Source of the DNA: an uncultured Bacilli bacterium
Lineage (GTDB): Bacteria > Bacillota_I > Bacilli_A > RF39 > UBA660
Assembly (NCBI GenBank): GCA_944331725.1
Contig: CALVJE010000003.1
Coordinates: forward strand, 1-27,158
Length of the DNA stretch: 27,158 nucleotides
Direction of reading: 5' to 3'
In this document: positions 1 to 8,858 of the stretch, piece after piece
Layout of the letters: every line of letters begins with the position of its first letter
Numbering within the stretch: position 1 is the first letter of the stretch
Program-made: the position numbers and the translations under genes
Notes under the pieces: generated by a model
The model's input: only the letters and a program-made list of their open reading frames with translations
Told to the model about the DNA's origin: nothing
Databases searched by the model: none

Positions 1-732
1 TGTTTTCGCTTCATTATTAACACTTACCGCTCTCCATAATTTTCCACTATACCATACATAATTGTTAGGATCTTCACAGCTAGATGTTATAAATGTGTCT
101 GTACCATCATCATAAGTAGAATCACATGTTAAATTTTCAATTATTTCTTCACTTACTGGTGGATCTTCTGAAGTATCATGAACAACTAAATCACTATCAT
201 ATAGTTCCATATTGCCATACTTATGAACTCCATTAGACACATATTCTACTATTACTCTATAATAACCATTATCAGGTGTTCTAAAAGTATTTTTACTATA
301 AGTAGGTAAATAACTTATATACTCACTAAAATCTCTTTTATAAGCATTATTGTCATCTACTTCTTCTTTAAAATTAGTAATATTATAAGTAGTTAAATAA
401 ATCTTATCTATAGAGTTTACTGCTTTATAAGCACTACATTCATAGATAGTATTATTATCTGTATATAAAGAACAATCACTTATATCTTTAAAACCTGTTG
501 TTTTTACTTCATCATAAATAGAATCAGGTATTCCTTTTAAAGTTATTTCTCTACCCCAATAAGCAATATAAGTAGCTTCTACAGTATCATAATTCTTTAA
601 TCTTTCATATTCCCCAACTAAAGGAATAATATTAGTATAAAGTAAGGAAAAAATAGCAAGAATAAAAACACTAACTATTAAAGTTTCTACTAACATAAAT
701 CCTTTTTTGTTTACTTTTTTTGTCTTTAACAT
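1..732 (-). CDS. Pilin-like surface protein with C-terminal DGR-target-like domain (3' end outside window)
   Basis: The reading frame is open from the ATG at 732 to the window edge (244 codons), so the C-terminus is missing. The N-terminus is a type IV prepilin leader: a basic KTKKVNKKG stretch, then FMLVETLIVSVFILAIF, a hydrophobic helix with Glu at position +5 after the Gly cleavage site. A stalk of about 150 residues with scattered cysteines follows. The last visible residues (about 218-244) read DPNNYVWYSGKLWRAVSV, matching DPNNYVTFNNETWRIIGV in the DGR target at 23075-24484. This looks like a minor or tip pilin carrying a lectin-like domain. The ribosome site AAGGGG lies 8 nt before the ATG. 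It diverges from the pilus ATPase gene at 816. Its role in pilus assembly is inferred; the leader motif and shared domain signature are seen directly. Confidence 0.75.
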   Translation of the reverse strand, partial: MLKTKKVNKKGFMLVETLIVSVFILAIFSLLYTNIIPLVGEYERLKNYDTVEATYIAYWGREITLKGIPDSIYDEVKTTGFKDISDCSLYTDNNTIYECSAYKAVNSIDKIYLTTYNITNFKEEVDDNNAYKRDFSEYISYLPTYSKNTFRTPDNGYYRVIVEYVSNGVHKYGNMELYDSDLVVHDTSEDPPVSEEIIENLTCDSTYDDGTDTFITSSCEDPNNYVWYSGKLWRAVSVNNEAKT

Positions 733-744
733 TAATTACACCCC

Positions 745-773
745 TTGTAATTCTATCATTATTACTATATAAT
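745..773 (+). promoter_or_regulatory. Promoter of the pilus ATPase gene
   Basis: A -35 box TTGTAA (745-750), a 17-nt spacer and a perfect -10 TATAAT (768-773) lie 43 nt before the TTG start at 816. An AAAGGGG ribosome site sits at 801-807, 8 nt before that TTG. Confidence 0.55.
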
Positions 774-774
774 T

Positions 775-803
775 ATTATAGTAAAATAAAAGGATAAAGT
801 AAA
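775..803 (-). promoter_or_regulatory. Promoter of the left-edge pilin-like gene
   Basis: On the minus strand a -35 TTTACT (803-798), a 17-nt spacer and -10 TATAAT (780-775) precede the ATG at 732. It lies back to back with the plus-strand promoter. A small inverted repeat (AATTACA 734-740 / TGTAATT 746-752) places the ribosome site of this gene in a hairpin loop. Confidence 0.5.
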
Positions 804-815
804 GGGGTTGATATT

Positions 816-2132
816 TTGGTAACATATGATTTAACCAAAACACCTATAGTTAATGTTGTTGATGATATAATCGCTAATGCATCAAAAGCAGGCGCTAGTG
901 ATATACATTTTGATCCAAGAGAAAACTCTTTAATGGTAAGAATAAGAGTAGATGGAGATTTGCAAGATTATACAGAAATACCTAAGATATATGAAAGAAA
1001 TTTAATTACGAGAATTAAACTTATCGCTAATATGAACATAACAGAAAGTAGACTTCCTCAAGATGGTTCTATTAAAGGAACTATTAAAGGTATTAATTTA
1101 GAGACCCGTGTTTCTACTTTACCTACTAATGAAGGAGAAAAATGTGTTATACGTATTCTTGATTATTCAAGAAGTCTTGAAGGTATCGAGTCTCTCGGCT
1201 TTAATGATGATAATTTTAAAAAGTTAAAGAAAATGATCTCTGAACCTAATGGTATTATTTTAATAACTGGTGCGACTGGTTCTGGTAAAAGTACTACAGT
1301 TTACTCTATTTTACAGGTATTAAATAAAAAAGAGACTAATATTATTACTGTAGAAGATCCAATAGAAATGAATCTAGAAGGATTAAACCAAGTACAAGTT
1401 AATAGTGAAATAGGACTTGATTTTGCAACTGTTTTAAGATCTATTTTAAGACAGGATCCCAATGTAATTCTAATTGGAGAAATTCGTGATAGTGAAACTG
1501 CTAAAATTGCTGTTAGAGCTTCTATTACAGGTCATTTAGTATTATCTACAATCCATACTAATAACTCTTTAAGTACTATTGAAAGATTACTTGATATGAA
1601 TGTAGAAAGATATCTATTATCTAGTGCTCTATCTGGTATTATTTCTCAAAAACTTGCTAAAATGGTATGTCCACATTGTCATATTAAAGAAGAAACTACT
1701 CCTTACCAGAAAAAGGTATTTAAAATGGCTTTAGGTAAAGATGTTGATTATATATATAATCCTAATCCTAAAGGATGTGATAAATGTAATAATGGTTATC
1801 ACGGACGTATCGCTATTCAAGAAGTGTTAGAAATTAATGATGAAATTAGAAATGCTTTAAATGAGGAAGATCTTGAAAAAGATGATTTAAATAAATTAGT
1901 ATATAAATCTGATGTTATTACAATGTTACAAGATGGATTATTAAAGGTTTTAGATGGTTCTACTTCTTTTGATGAAATATATAGAGTTATTGATGTTGAT
2001 GATGATTTAGATGTTTATGCTAAAATTAGAGGTATTGAGTATAAAGATAATAATAATATAGAGAAAAAACAAGAAGAGGTACCATCTATTACTCCAAAAG
2101 AGTCTAAAGAAAAAGAGGATGAAATATTATAA
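816..2132 (+). CDS. Type II secretion / type IV pilus assembly ATPase (GspE/PilB/ComGA family)
   Basis: Hexameric ATPase that would power assembly of type IV pilin-like filaments at the inner face of the membrane. Seen: Walker A GATGSGKST (residues 152-160), Walker B LIGEIRD (219-225), the His box ITGHLVLSTIHTN (237-249) and a four-cysteine zinc site (C285, C288, C321, C324). At 438 aa it lacks the long N-terminal domain of PilB/GspE and resembles short ComGA-type enzymes, with an extra acidic/lysine-rich C-terminal tail of about 60 residues. The TTG start at 816 is supported by AAAGGGG 8 nt upstream. It is the only confident plus-strand gene. The divergent pilin-like gene, and pilin-like genes at 16506 and 24487, are likely clients, but no platform protein (PilC/GspF) is in the window. 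It converges with the next gene and overlaps it by 6 nt. Confidence 0.93.
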   Translation: MVTYDLTKTPIVNVVDDIIANASKAGASDIHFDPRENSLMVRIRVDGDLQDYTEIPKIYERNLITRIKLIANMNITESRLPQDGSIKGTIKGINLETRVSTLPTNEGEKCVIRILDYSRSLEGIESLGFNDDNFKKLKKMISEPNGIILITGATGSGKSTTVYSILQVLNKKETNIITVEDPIEMNLEGLNQVQVNSEIGLDFATVLRSILRQDPNVILIGEIRDSETAKIAVRASITGHLVLSTIHTNNSLSTIERLLDMNVERYLLSSALSGIISQKLAKMVCPHCHIKEETTPYQKKVFKMALGKDVDYIYNPNPKGCDKCNNGYHGRIAIQEVLEINDEIRNALNEEDLEKDDLNKLVYKSDVITMLQDGLLKVLDGSTSFDEIYRVIDVDDDLDVYAKIRGIEYKDNNNIEKKQEEVPSITPKESKEKEDEIL

Positions 2133-3911
2133 AAAAATTATTTCTCCTCTTTTATTTATTTTAATCATATCAGCCGTAGATAAAAGTTTTGTGGCATTAA
2201 CACAACCTACTAAACATGGTATTTTTAATTCTCTTGATATTATAGCAGCATGAGACAAAGTTCCTCCCTCATCTGTTATAATTGCACTACATTCTTTAAT
2301 AAGACTAATAAACTTTGGTGAAGTCATAGGGGTAACAATGATATCTCCTTTTTTAAAATTACTAAAATCTTTATCACTTAATATCACGCACACTCTACCA
2401 GTTATATCAGTGTTAGATGAATATGTAAATGTTCCTTTAAATAAATTATCACTGACTTCTTCTATATTAATATTATGTTTCTTATAAAATTCATCATAAT
2501 TGGTAGTAATATAAAGACTATTATTATAATAAATATAACCAAGTTTTCTATTTTCTAATTCTTTTATACTAGGTAACTTATTATTTATTATTTCATCTAT
2601 AAGTATAAAATCTATATATTCTTTATAACTATTTGGTAATATTTCTTTACATTTTAAAACTAAATAATCAATAGCTTTATAAATAATATAATCGTACTCT
2701 TCTCTAAACTCTATTAATAAATTCTTTACTCTTTTACTAACACCATTAAAATGTCCTGCTAATTGACCTAAACTAGTAAAAGGATATATTTCTATTATCT
2801 TATTTACATAATCATTATAATCTATTTGTAGATTTCTATTAATAACATTATCTAAACATTTAACATCTCTTTTAATTTTTCTATAATACTTTAATGTCTT
2901 ATCAAAATCTAAATCTAAAAGATAATACATTGGATTGGGTAGTTCTTCTAAATCTGTATTATTATAATAGATAGAAACATTATTATCTACACTATTATAA
3001 ACAAATAAAGGCTTAAAATAATATAAATTATTAGTAATATTTTTAATACCAAAATATTCTCCTTTATAATGTAACTCTATATCTATAAGGCTTTTTTGTC
3101 TAGTTAAAGATAAATTAAATAACTTAGGTAAAATTGTTCTAGCTGTAATAGTTCTAGCTTGTAAAATATATATTTTTCCATCTTTAATTGCATATTCTAT
3201 ATCCATAGGACATTTATATAATTTTTCTATCTTCTCTATTTCTAATACTAATCGATTAAAAATAACTTCATCTAAATATAACTCTCCTATCTTAAAATCA
3301 ATCATTCCTGTTTCTTTTCTAACAAAAAACTTATTAGGTATAACTTCCCCAGATACTAACTTTTCCCCCAGTCCTTTAATCATCTCAATTATAATATAAT
3401 TATCAGATTCACTTGATGGATCGACTGTAAAGGCAACACCTGAATAGCCTGGATTAATCATTACCTGTATGATAACACTAATACCATAAATATCAAAATC
3501 ATCACTATAACGAATAACATTATCATTGTATAATGAACAAAAACATTTTTTTATATTTAAAAAGATATCTTCTTCTTTAATATTTAAAAAAGTATCATAT
3601 TGACCTGCAAATGATTTATCTTTTCCATCTTCATTACTAGCAGAAGATCTAACAGCAAAAAGATGAGAGTCTAATTTAGGTAGTTCTAATGCTATTTTAT
3701 TAGCTAGTCCATTAGTTATATCTTGCTTCATAATTATATCTTTTATTTCTTTATATTTTTTTTCAATAAATAACTCTTCAATTTTCTTATAAATATTATT
3801 ATCAATTAAAAATTGAATATAATCATTCTTACTTACGATAAAAAATTTAGGTACTAAAATATTATTACTAGTTAAATATAATAAAGAATCTGCTTTTCCT
3901 CCATATCTCAT
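2127..3911 (-). CDS. PEP-synthase / rifampin-phosphotransferase-like protein
   Basis: An ATP-dependent dikinase-type phosphotransferase. The N-terminal third is a PPDK-N ATP-grasp domain (GGKADSL near residue 5, FAVRSSASNEDGKDKSFAGQ, ending EYAIKDGKIYILQART near 254). A central region of about 260 residues has no motif I recognise. The C-terminal swivelling phosphohistidine domain carries GGTLSHAAIISRE with the catalytic His at residue 554. The order ATP-grasp, unknown acceptor region, His domain resembles rifampin phosphotransferase (Rph) and not PpsA or PPDK, since the C-terminal pyruvate/PEP barrel is absent; at 594 aa it is shorter than both. The substrate is unknown. It lies 4 nt after the membrane-protein gene in an operon with lactate dehydrogenase. 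Confidence 0.75.
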   Translation of the reverse strand: MRYGGKADSLLYLTSNNILVPKFFIVSKNDYIQFLIDNNIYKKIEELFIEKKYKEIKDIIMKQDITNGLANKIALELPKLDSHLFAVRSSASNEDGKDKSFAGQYDTFLNIKEEDIFLNIKKCFCSLYNDNVIRYSDDFDIYGISVIIQVMINPGYSGVAFTVDPSSESDNYIIIEMIKGLGEKLVSGEVIPNKFFVRKETGMIDFKIGELYLDEVIFNRLVLEIEKIEKLYKCPMDIEYAIKDGKIYILQARTITARTILPKLFNLSLTRQKSLIDIELHYKGEYFGIKNITNNLYYFKPLFVYNSVDNNVSIYYNNTDLEELPNPMYYLLDLDFDKTLKYYRKIKRDVKCLDNVINRNLQIDYNDYVNKIIEIYPFTSLGQLAGHFNGVSKRVKNLLIEFREEYDYIIYKAIDYLVLKCKEILPNSYKEYIDFILIDEIINNKLPSIKELENRKLGYIYYNNSLYITTNYDEFYKKHNINIEEVSDNLFKGTFTYSSNTDITGRVCVILSDKDFSNFKKGDIIVTPMTSPKFISLIKECSAIITDEGGTLSHAAIISRELKIPCLVGCVNATKLLSTADMIKINKRGEIIFL

Positions 3912-3915
3912 AATC

Positions 3916-4227
3916 CTATCTCCTACTCAATCTCATTACTTTAACATAACTAACAATACTTACTACTATCATACCTATATTAAGAATAAAAACTAAAATT
4001 GCAAATAAATTAAAATTAGTAATTCCATTAATAAGACTCTCCACTTCATTTTCTACTAAAACATTACGACTAAAAAAATAACTTAAAGTAAGTATTAATG
4101 TAATAAGAAAATATATTGTAGAAAAAATACCTAACTTAATATTTTTTACTCTAAAAAATTTATAAGCACATACTGCTTCAATAGCCATAAATAAGAATAT
4201 AATAATTAAGAAAATTAAATTAATCAT
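3916..4227 (-). CDS. Small integral membrane protein, function unknown
   Basis: A 103-residue protein with about three hydrophobic helices (near residues 2-22, 32-53 and 74-94) and a basic C-terminal end (KVMRLSRR). I do not recognise a family. A GGAGG ribosome site lies 7 nt before the ATG. It is sandwiched between lactate dehydrogenase (13 nt) and the Rph-like enzyme (4 nt), so the three are probably co-transcribed. That is the only functional hint. Confidence 0.7.
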   Translation of the reverse strand: MINLIFLIIIFLFMAIEAVCAYKFFRVKNIKLGIFSTIYFLITLILTLSYFFSRNVLVENEVESLINGITNFNLFAILVFILNIGMIVVSIVSYVKVMRLSRR

Positions 4228-4240
4228 CTAAATACCTCCT

Positions 4241-5155
4241 CTAATATATTTCTTTTGGTAAAACTTTATCTATTGCCTCACTAATTACTTCAGCACTGTT
4301 TTCTAACTTTTCTTCCTCTTCTTCAGTTAATTTTATATTAATAACTTTCTCTATTCCATTTTTACCAATAATACAAGGTGTAGAAAGATATACATCATAA
4401 GTTGTATTATAGTTAGATACAGGATATACTTTCTTTAAATCATTTAATATAGTAAGAGTTAATTCTAATAAACAAGAAGCAATTCCTTCACTAGTATAAC
4501 CTTTATGTCTAACAATAACTCCACCCATATGTCTTGTCTCTTCCTCTAATTGTTCTTTTTCATCTATTGATAAGAATTGACCTAAATTTTGTAAACCTAT
4601 ATTAGCATTACTCCAAGCGACAAACTGACTATTACCGTGTTCTCCTAAAACATAGACATTAATATCAGTTGGTTTAACATTTATTTCTTTACTGATTAAT
4701 GATTTTAATCTTGCTGTATCAAGCATAGTTCCTGTTCCTATTACTTTATTAAAAGGATGATCTGTATAATGAGCGACAAGTTCTGTAATAACATCTAAAG
4801 GATTACAAGCGACTAAATAAATACCTTTAAACTCTGTACTTCTAATTCTATTAGTAATATCAACAATTATCTTATTAGCTTTTTCTAAGTCTTTTAATCT
4901 GTCATTAGATGATTGAGGTACCCCTGCACTTATTACAATGATATCAGCTTTATTACAATCATCGTAAGTACCTAATTTTAATTTAATATTACTATTTCTA
5001 TATATTAAAGATTGTTCTATATCAAGTATTTCTCCTATTACTTTCTCTTCATCTAAATCAATTAAACTAATATCAAGAGACATATCTGTTAAACAAAGTT
5101 TATGTAAATAACTAAGTCCTACATTACCACAACCTATAATAACAACTCTATTCAT
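4241..5155 (-). CDS. ldh: L-lactate dehydrogenase family protein
   Basis: NAD-dependent 2-hydroxyacid dehydrogenase that would reduce pyruvate to L-lactate in the cytoplasm. Seen: the Rossmann motif GCGNVG (8-13), the acidic residue ending strand 2 (LIDLD), the substrate loop AGVPQSSNDRL, where Gln81 is the position that separates lactate from malate dehydrogenases (Arg in malate enzymes), Asn118, the substrate-binding Arg149 (LDTARL) and the catalytic His173 (GEHGNSQF). Length (304 aa) is normal. The active-site loop is diverged from the textbook QKPGETR form, so a related 2-oxoacid such as 2-oxoisocaproate is possible. It heads a three-gene operon. Confidence 0.85.
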   Translation of the reverse strand: MNRVVIIGCGNVGLSYLHKLCLTDMSLDISLIDLDEEKVIGEILDIEQSLIYRNSNIKLKLGTYDDCNKADIIVISAGVPQSSNDRLKDLEKANKIIVDITNRIRSTEFKGIYLVACNPLDVITELVAHYTDHPFNKVIGTGTMLDTARLKSLISKEINVKPTDINVYVLGEHGNSQFVAWSNANIGLQNLGQFLSIDEKEQLEEETRHMGGVIVRHKGYTSEGIASCLLELTLTILNDLKKVYPVSNYNTTYDVYLSTPCIIGKNGIEKVINIKLTEEEEEKLENSAEVISEAIDKVLPKEIY

Positions 5156-5198
5156 AAGTTCACTACCTTTCTAATATTAGTCTATCACAGAATTAAGC

Positions 5199-5241
5199 AA
5201 TTATAAAGAAAAAGACGAATCTTAAATAATTATTTCGTCTT
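5199..5241 (-). terminator. Rho-independent terminator of the lipoprotein gene
   Basis: An 8-bp perfect stem (AAGACGAA 5212-5219 with TTCGTCTT 5234-5241) spans the lipoprotein stop codon and is followed on the minus strand by TTTTTCTTT. It separates the lipoprotein from the lactate dehydrogenase operon. Confidence 0.7.
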
Positions 5242-5685
5242 CTCCTTTTCTTCATATTCATTAGTATTATCTAATACAGGTGTACCAGGTTTACTATAAT
5301 CATATAACTCAGTTTCCTCATTATAAATTCCTTCTGCTTCAACAGGAACATCATTAACATAAAATGCCATATAAAAGTGATCTCCATTATATTTATATTG
5401 ACCTTGCTCTTCAATATCAAAAATATGATAACCAGTAGGAACATTTATAGAACCACTAACTTCCATATAAGAAGTATAATTAGAATAAGCCTCAGGCACA
5501 TAAAACACTTCATAAAAAACGTGTTCACTTACATCAAAATATTTAGTTTCTGTTTGAGTATTATTCTCTTCTGTTGTAGTAGTTTTCTCTATTTTAACTT
5601 TAGAAGAACAACAACCTGTTACCGAAAAAGCTCCTAATACTCCTACTGTAGAGTATAAAGCCAATTTTTTCACAATTTTATTCAT
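5230..5685 (-). CDS. Lipoprotein of unknown function
   Basis: A 151-residue secreted lipoprotein. The N-terminus is basic (MNKIVKK), then a hydrophobic signal and the lipobox VTGC with Cys25 as the likely lipidated residue. A Thr/Glu-rich linker (KTTTTEENNTQTET) leads to a Tyr-rich, probably beta-sheet domain and an acidic tail. I recognise no family. AAGGAGG lies 6 nt before the ATG. It has its own upstream extended -10 promoter, a pair of direct repeats and a terminator at its stop, so it is probably a single-gene unit. Confidence 0.75.
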   Translation of the reverse strand: MNKIVKKLALYSTVGVLGAFSVTGCCSSKVKIEKTTTTEENNTQTETKYFDVSEHVFYEVFYVPEAYSNYTSYMEVSGSINVPTGYHIFDIEEQGQYKYNGDHFYMAFYVNDVPVEAEGIYNEETELYDYSKPGTPVLDNTNEYEEKEKTK

Positions 5686-5709
5686 TTCGAACCTCCTTAA
5701 CTATATACT

Positions 5710-5718
5710 ATCATAACA
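5710..5718 (-). promoter_or_regulatory. Extended -10 promoter of the lipoprotein gene
   Basis: On the minus strand TGTTATGAT (5718-5710) fits an extended -10 element (TGn plus TATGAT). There is no good -35; the -35 zone is filled by the two direct repeats at 5724-5760. Confidence 0.45.
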
Positions 5719-5723
5719 TCTTT

Positions 5724-5760
5724 ATTTTTACAAACACTTTCACAATTTTTACAAACACTT
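5724..5760. repeat. Two 16-nt direct repeats upstream of the lipoprotein promoter
   Basis: ATTTTTACAAACACTT occurs perfectly at 5724-5739 and 5745-5760, a period of 21 nt (two helical turns). The repeats sit just upstream of the extended -10 and run into the stop codon of the permease gene. They look like a tandem regulator-binding site; the regulator is unknown. Confidence 0.6.
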
Positions 5761-7081
5761 ACACATCTTTACTTTTAAAAGCTTTAAAGAACTTACTCCA
5801 TACTTTTTCGTTAGAGTAATTTAATATTCCTACTTTATATACTTTAATACCAAAATGTAATATTAAATAAATAAAAAGAATTAAAACTATAATAGATATA
5901 ACTATATCAATTAAACTAATCTCTCCCATCATATAAAGACTAGGACTAACAAATGATGATAAGAAAGGTACATATGAAAGTATCCTAATTAAAACAGAAC
6001 CATTAAACATACCAGCCATCATTGCTAAGTAATATCCTCCTAAAGAAATAAATACAAGTGGTGTTTGTAATTGACTAAAATCTTCCATATTAACAGTCAT
6101 AGAAGCAAGAATACCTGCAACTATTGAATAAGCTAGAAATGATAATACTATTAATATTAATGTCAAAGGTATTACATAAATTAACTTACTAATAAAGCCA
6201 GATGCTACTAAACTATCAAAAATAGATGTAACTTCACTTGGTAGAGACATACCACTACTTAACATATTTGTACTTATTAATAGACCAATAATAGAATAAA
6301 CTACTAAAAGTAAACCTTGAACAATAACAAAAATATTACTAGCTAGTATCTTAGACATTAAGTGTTGTTTAGGAGAAACATTAGATATAATTATTTCCAT
6401 ACTACGAGTAGTCTTTTCTTCACATATTTCTCCTCCTACCATTTGAATTAAGATCATCGTTAACATAAAGAATGGTAATATTATAGTTGGAAAAACACTA
6501 CTCATAATAAGATCCATATTTTCATCAACATTATTATCTTCATTAATAACTACTCTATCTATTGTTACAGGGCTAGAAATATTATTTAAAGTAGTAGCAT
6601 CTATATTATTAATAGCCATACCAATAGTAGTTTTAGTAGCATTTAAACTCTGAGATAATACTTGATAAGTTACAGTATCTATCTTCTCATTAGAAGTAAC
6701 TTTCGCTTTTAAATATTCTATATTATCATTATTTAATTCTACTAATATCTCATCATCTTCTAATTTTTCTTCTAATTCTTTAACAGATTTATCACTTTTT
6801 TTAACCGTTATTTTTACATCTTCATCAGAGTTTATTGTACTTGCATAACTCTCAATATTTTTTTCAAATAAATCATAACTATCAGTACCATTATCTACAA
6901 CAATTATATTAGTCTTGCTATCAAAATCTCCTCCAAAGAAAGTTACTATAGAATTAATATTTAAAAGAAGAATAATTGCTATAGCAAGTATTATATTAGT
7001 AATAACAAACCATTTAGTCTTAAACTTTTTTCTTAAACTTACTTTAGTTAAATAAAGAAACTTTTTACTCATTATATTCAC
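5759..7081 (-). CDS. ABC-2 type exporter permease (NatB/YhaP-like)
   Basis: The membrane half of an ABC exporter. The first transmembrane helix (about residues 25-45) is followed by an extracellular domain of about 150 residues, then five or more helices (about 195-410). The cytoplasmic segment GGEICEEKTTRSMEIIISNV is typical of the NatB/YhaP family. Length (440 aa) fits. Its start overlaps the end of the ATPase gene by 17 nt, so they are translationally coupled and should form one transporter. It is not a Wzm-type polysaccharide exporter despite following the rhamnose genes. The family is linked to sodium or toxic-compound export; the substrate here is unknown. Confidence 0.87.
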   Translation of the reverse strand: MNIMSKKFLYLTKVSLRKKFKTKWFVITNIILAIAIILLLNINSIVTFFGGDFDSKTNIIVVDNGTDSYDLFEKNIESYASTINSDEDVKITVKKSDKSVKELEEKLEDDEILVELNNDNIEYLKAKVTSNEKIDTVTYQVLSQSLNATKTTIGMAINNIDATTLNNISSPVTIDRVVINEDNNVDENMDLIMSSVFPTIILPFFMLTMILIQMVGGEICEEKTTRSMEIIISNVSPKQHLMSKILASNIFVIVQGLLLVVYSIIGLLISTNMLSSGMSLPSEVTSIFDSLVASGFISKLIYVIPLTLILIVLSFLAYSIVAGILASMTVNMEDFSQLQTPLVFISLGGYYLAMMAGMFNGSVLIRILSYVPFLSSFVSPSLYMMGEISLIDIVISIIVLILFIYLILHFGIKVYKVGILNYSNEKVWSKFFKAFKSKDV

Positions 7082-7961
7082 CCACTTTCTTTATAAATAT
7101 TTCATTTAAAGTAGGCTCTACTACATCATATTTAGTAATATCATAGTCTTTAACAATATCAAATACTTTAGGTGCTACTAATTTATCTTCTATTTTTACT
7201 TCTAGTTCTCCTTTTACTTTAGAAACACTAATAACACCTTTAACTTTCTTTATCTTTTCAAGTGGTAAATCATTACCTCTTAACATAATATTCTTAATAC
7301 CAAAATCTTCTTTTATTTCTTTTAATGATCCTCTTACAATAGAATGTCCTTTTACTAAAATTACTAACTTTTCACAAAAGTCTTCAATATATTCCATTTG
7401 ATGAGAAGAAAAGATAATAGATGTACCTTTCTTTTGCAATTCATAAATCGCTTCTTTCATCATCTTTACATTAATAGGATCAAGACCTGTAAAAGGTTCA
7501 TCAAGAATTAATAATTTAGGATTATTAATAATAGCAGAAATAAATTGTACTTTTTGTTGATTACCTTTAGATAATTCTTTAATTTTTCTATTTTTATAAC
7601 TAGTTATTTCAAACTTTTCTAACCATTTATCAATATCTTTTTCTATAGTTCTTTCATCTAATCCTTTTAAAACTCCATAGAATTTTAATTGTTCAAATAC
7701 AGTAAGTTTAGTCAAAAGACTTCTTTCTTCTGTAACAAAACCTATTTTATCAGTTAAGTTATAATTTATTTTCTCTCCATCAAGTAAAACTTCTCCTTCT
7801 GTCGCATCAATTAATCCCATAATAATTCTAAAAGTAGTAGTTTTCCCTGCTCCATTTTCTCCTAACAGACCAAATATCTCCCCGTTTTTAACTGTAAATG
7901 ATAAATCATCTACAGCTTTATTATCCCCATAATATTTTGTAATATGTTTAACACTAAGCAT
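7065..7961 (-). CDS. ABC exporter ATP-binding protein (NatA/YhaQ-like)
   Basis: The nucleotide-binding subunit partnering the permease that follows. Seen: Walker A GENGAGKT (34-41), Q-loop region IGFVTEERS, signature LSKGNQQ (130-136), Walker B LLILDEP (150-156), D-loop GLDP and switch His (SSHQM). The C-terminal 90 residues form a second small domain typical of this subfamily. It starts 9 nt after the rfbD stop with AAGGTGAT as ribosome site, so it is expressed with the rhamnose operon. Confidence 0.92.
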   Translation of the reverse strand: MLSVKHITKYYGDNKAVDDLSFTVKNGEIFGLLGENGAGKTTTFRIIMGLIDATEGEVLLDGEKINYNLTDKIGFVTEERSLLTKLTVFEQLKFYGVLKGLDERTIEKDIDKWLEKFEITSYKNRKIKELSKGNQQKVQFISAIINNPKLLILDEPFTGLDPINVKMMKEAIYELQKKGTSIIFSSHQMEYIEDFCEKLVILVKGHSIVRGSLKEIKEDFGIKNIMLRGNDLPLEKIKKVKGVISVSKVKGELEVKIEDKLVAPKVFDIVKDYDITKYDVVEPTLNEIFIKKVGEYNE

Positions 7962-7970
7962 AGTATCACC

Positions 7971-8858
7971 TTAAATTTTCTTTATTAACTTTTTTTCTTC
8001 TTCTAATTCTACATTATAACGATCTATAGCATTTTGCCAAGATGGTAATAATCCAAAGTTTTCTTCTAATTTAGATTCATCAAAACGAGAGTTTCTTGGA
8101 CGATAAGCTTGCTTTGTTCCAGTAATATTTAAATATTCCTCTGTAGTAACAGCATTAACTTTAATATCTTTATTATTAGATTCAAAGATATATTCTGCAA
8201 ATTCTGCCCAACTACAATATCCATTATTAGTAACATTATAAGTACCATATTTATCAGTATTTGCCATATCTACTAAGACTCTAGCAAGATCTACTGTATA
8301 AGTAGGACTTCCTATTTGATCATTTACAACATTTAATTCTTTATGATTTTCCGAAAGTTTTAACATTGTCTTAACAAAATTATGGCCATTAATACCAAAT
8401 ACCCAAGATATTCTTGTAACATAATGTTTTGGATTACGTCTAACTTCTTCTTCTCCTAAATATTTAGTCTTTCCATAAATACTTTTAGGATTAACTTTAT
8501 CTTCTTCAGTATATAATCCATCTTTTGTACCATCAAAGACATAATCTGTCGACATATAAAGAATAGTTGCATCAACATCAATCGCAGCATCAGTCATATT
8601 TTTAGCACCAACTACATTAATATCATAAACAACATCTTCCATATCTTCAGCTTTATCAACGGCAGTAAAGGCAGCACAATGAAAAATGATATTAGGATTA
8701 AATTCTTTAACTACTCTATCTACTTCATCTTTTTTAGTAATATCCATCTCATCTTTATCTAATGCTAAAATATCTTCTTCGCTTACTCCCCTTTTTAATA
8801 ATTCTCTTTTAATATCAAAACCAAGTTGTCCTTTATAACCTGTAATTAAATATTTCAT
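7971..8858 (-). CDS. rfbD: dTDP-4-dehydrorhamnose reductase
   Basis: NADPH-dependent last step of dTDP-L-rhamnose synthesis (short-chain dehydrogenase fold). Seen: N-terminal dinucleotide motif GYKGQLG, the family segments HCAAFTAVDKAED, STDYVFDG and the catalytic YGKTK (Tyr/Lys), then RISWVFG. Length 295 aa is normal, with a short acidic/basic tail. Its ATG overlaps the rfbC stop by one base (TAATG), implying coupled translation. Confidence 0.95.
   Translation of the reverse strand: MKYLITGYKGQLGFDIKRELLKRGVSEEDILALDKDEMDITKKDEVDRVVKEFNPNIIFHCAAFTAVDKAEDMEDVVYDINVVGAKNMTDAAIDVDATILYMSTDYVFDGTKDGLYTEEDKVNPKSIYGKTKYLGEEEVRRNPKHYVTRISWVFGINGHNFVKTMLKLSENHKELNVVNDQIGSPTYTVDLARVLVDMANTDKYGTYNVTNNGYCSWAEFAEYIFESNNKDIKVNAVTTEEYLNITGTKQAYRPRNSRFDESKLEENFGLLPSWQNAIDRYNVELEEEKKLIKKI

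Noticed and set aside
5377..5637. Plus-strand open frame opposite the lipoprotein gene
   Set aside because: It lies wholly antisense to a well-supported lipoprotein with signal and ribosome site, and has no ribosome site or family of its own.
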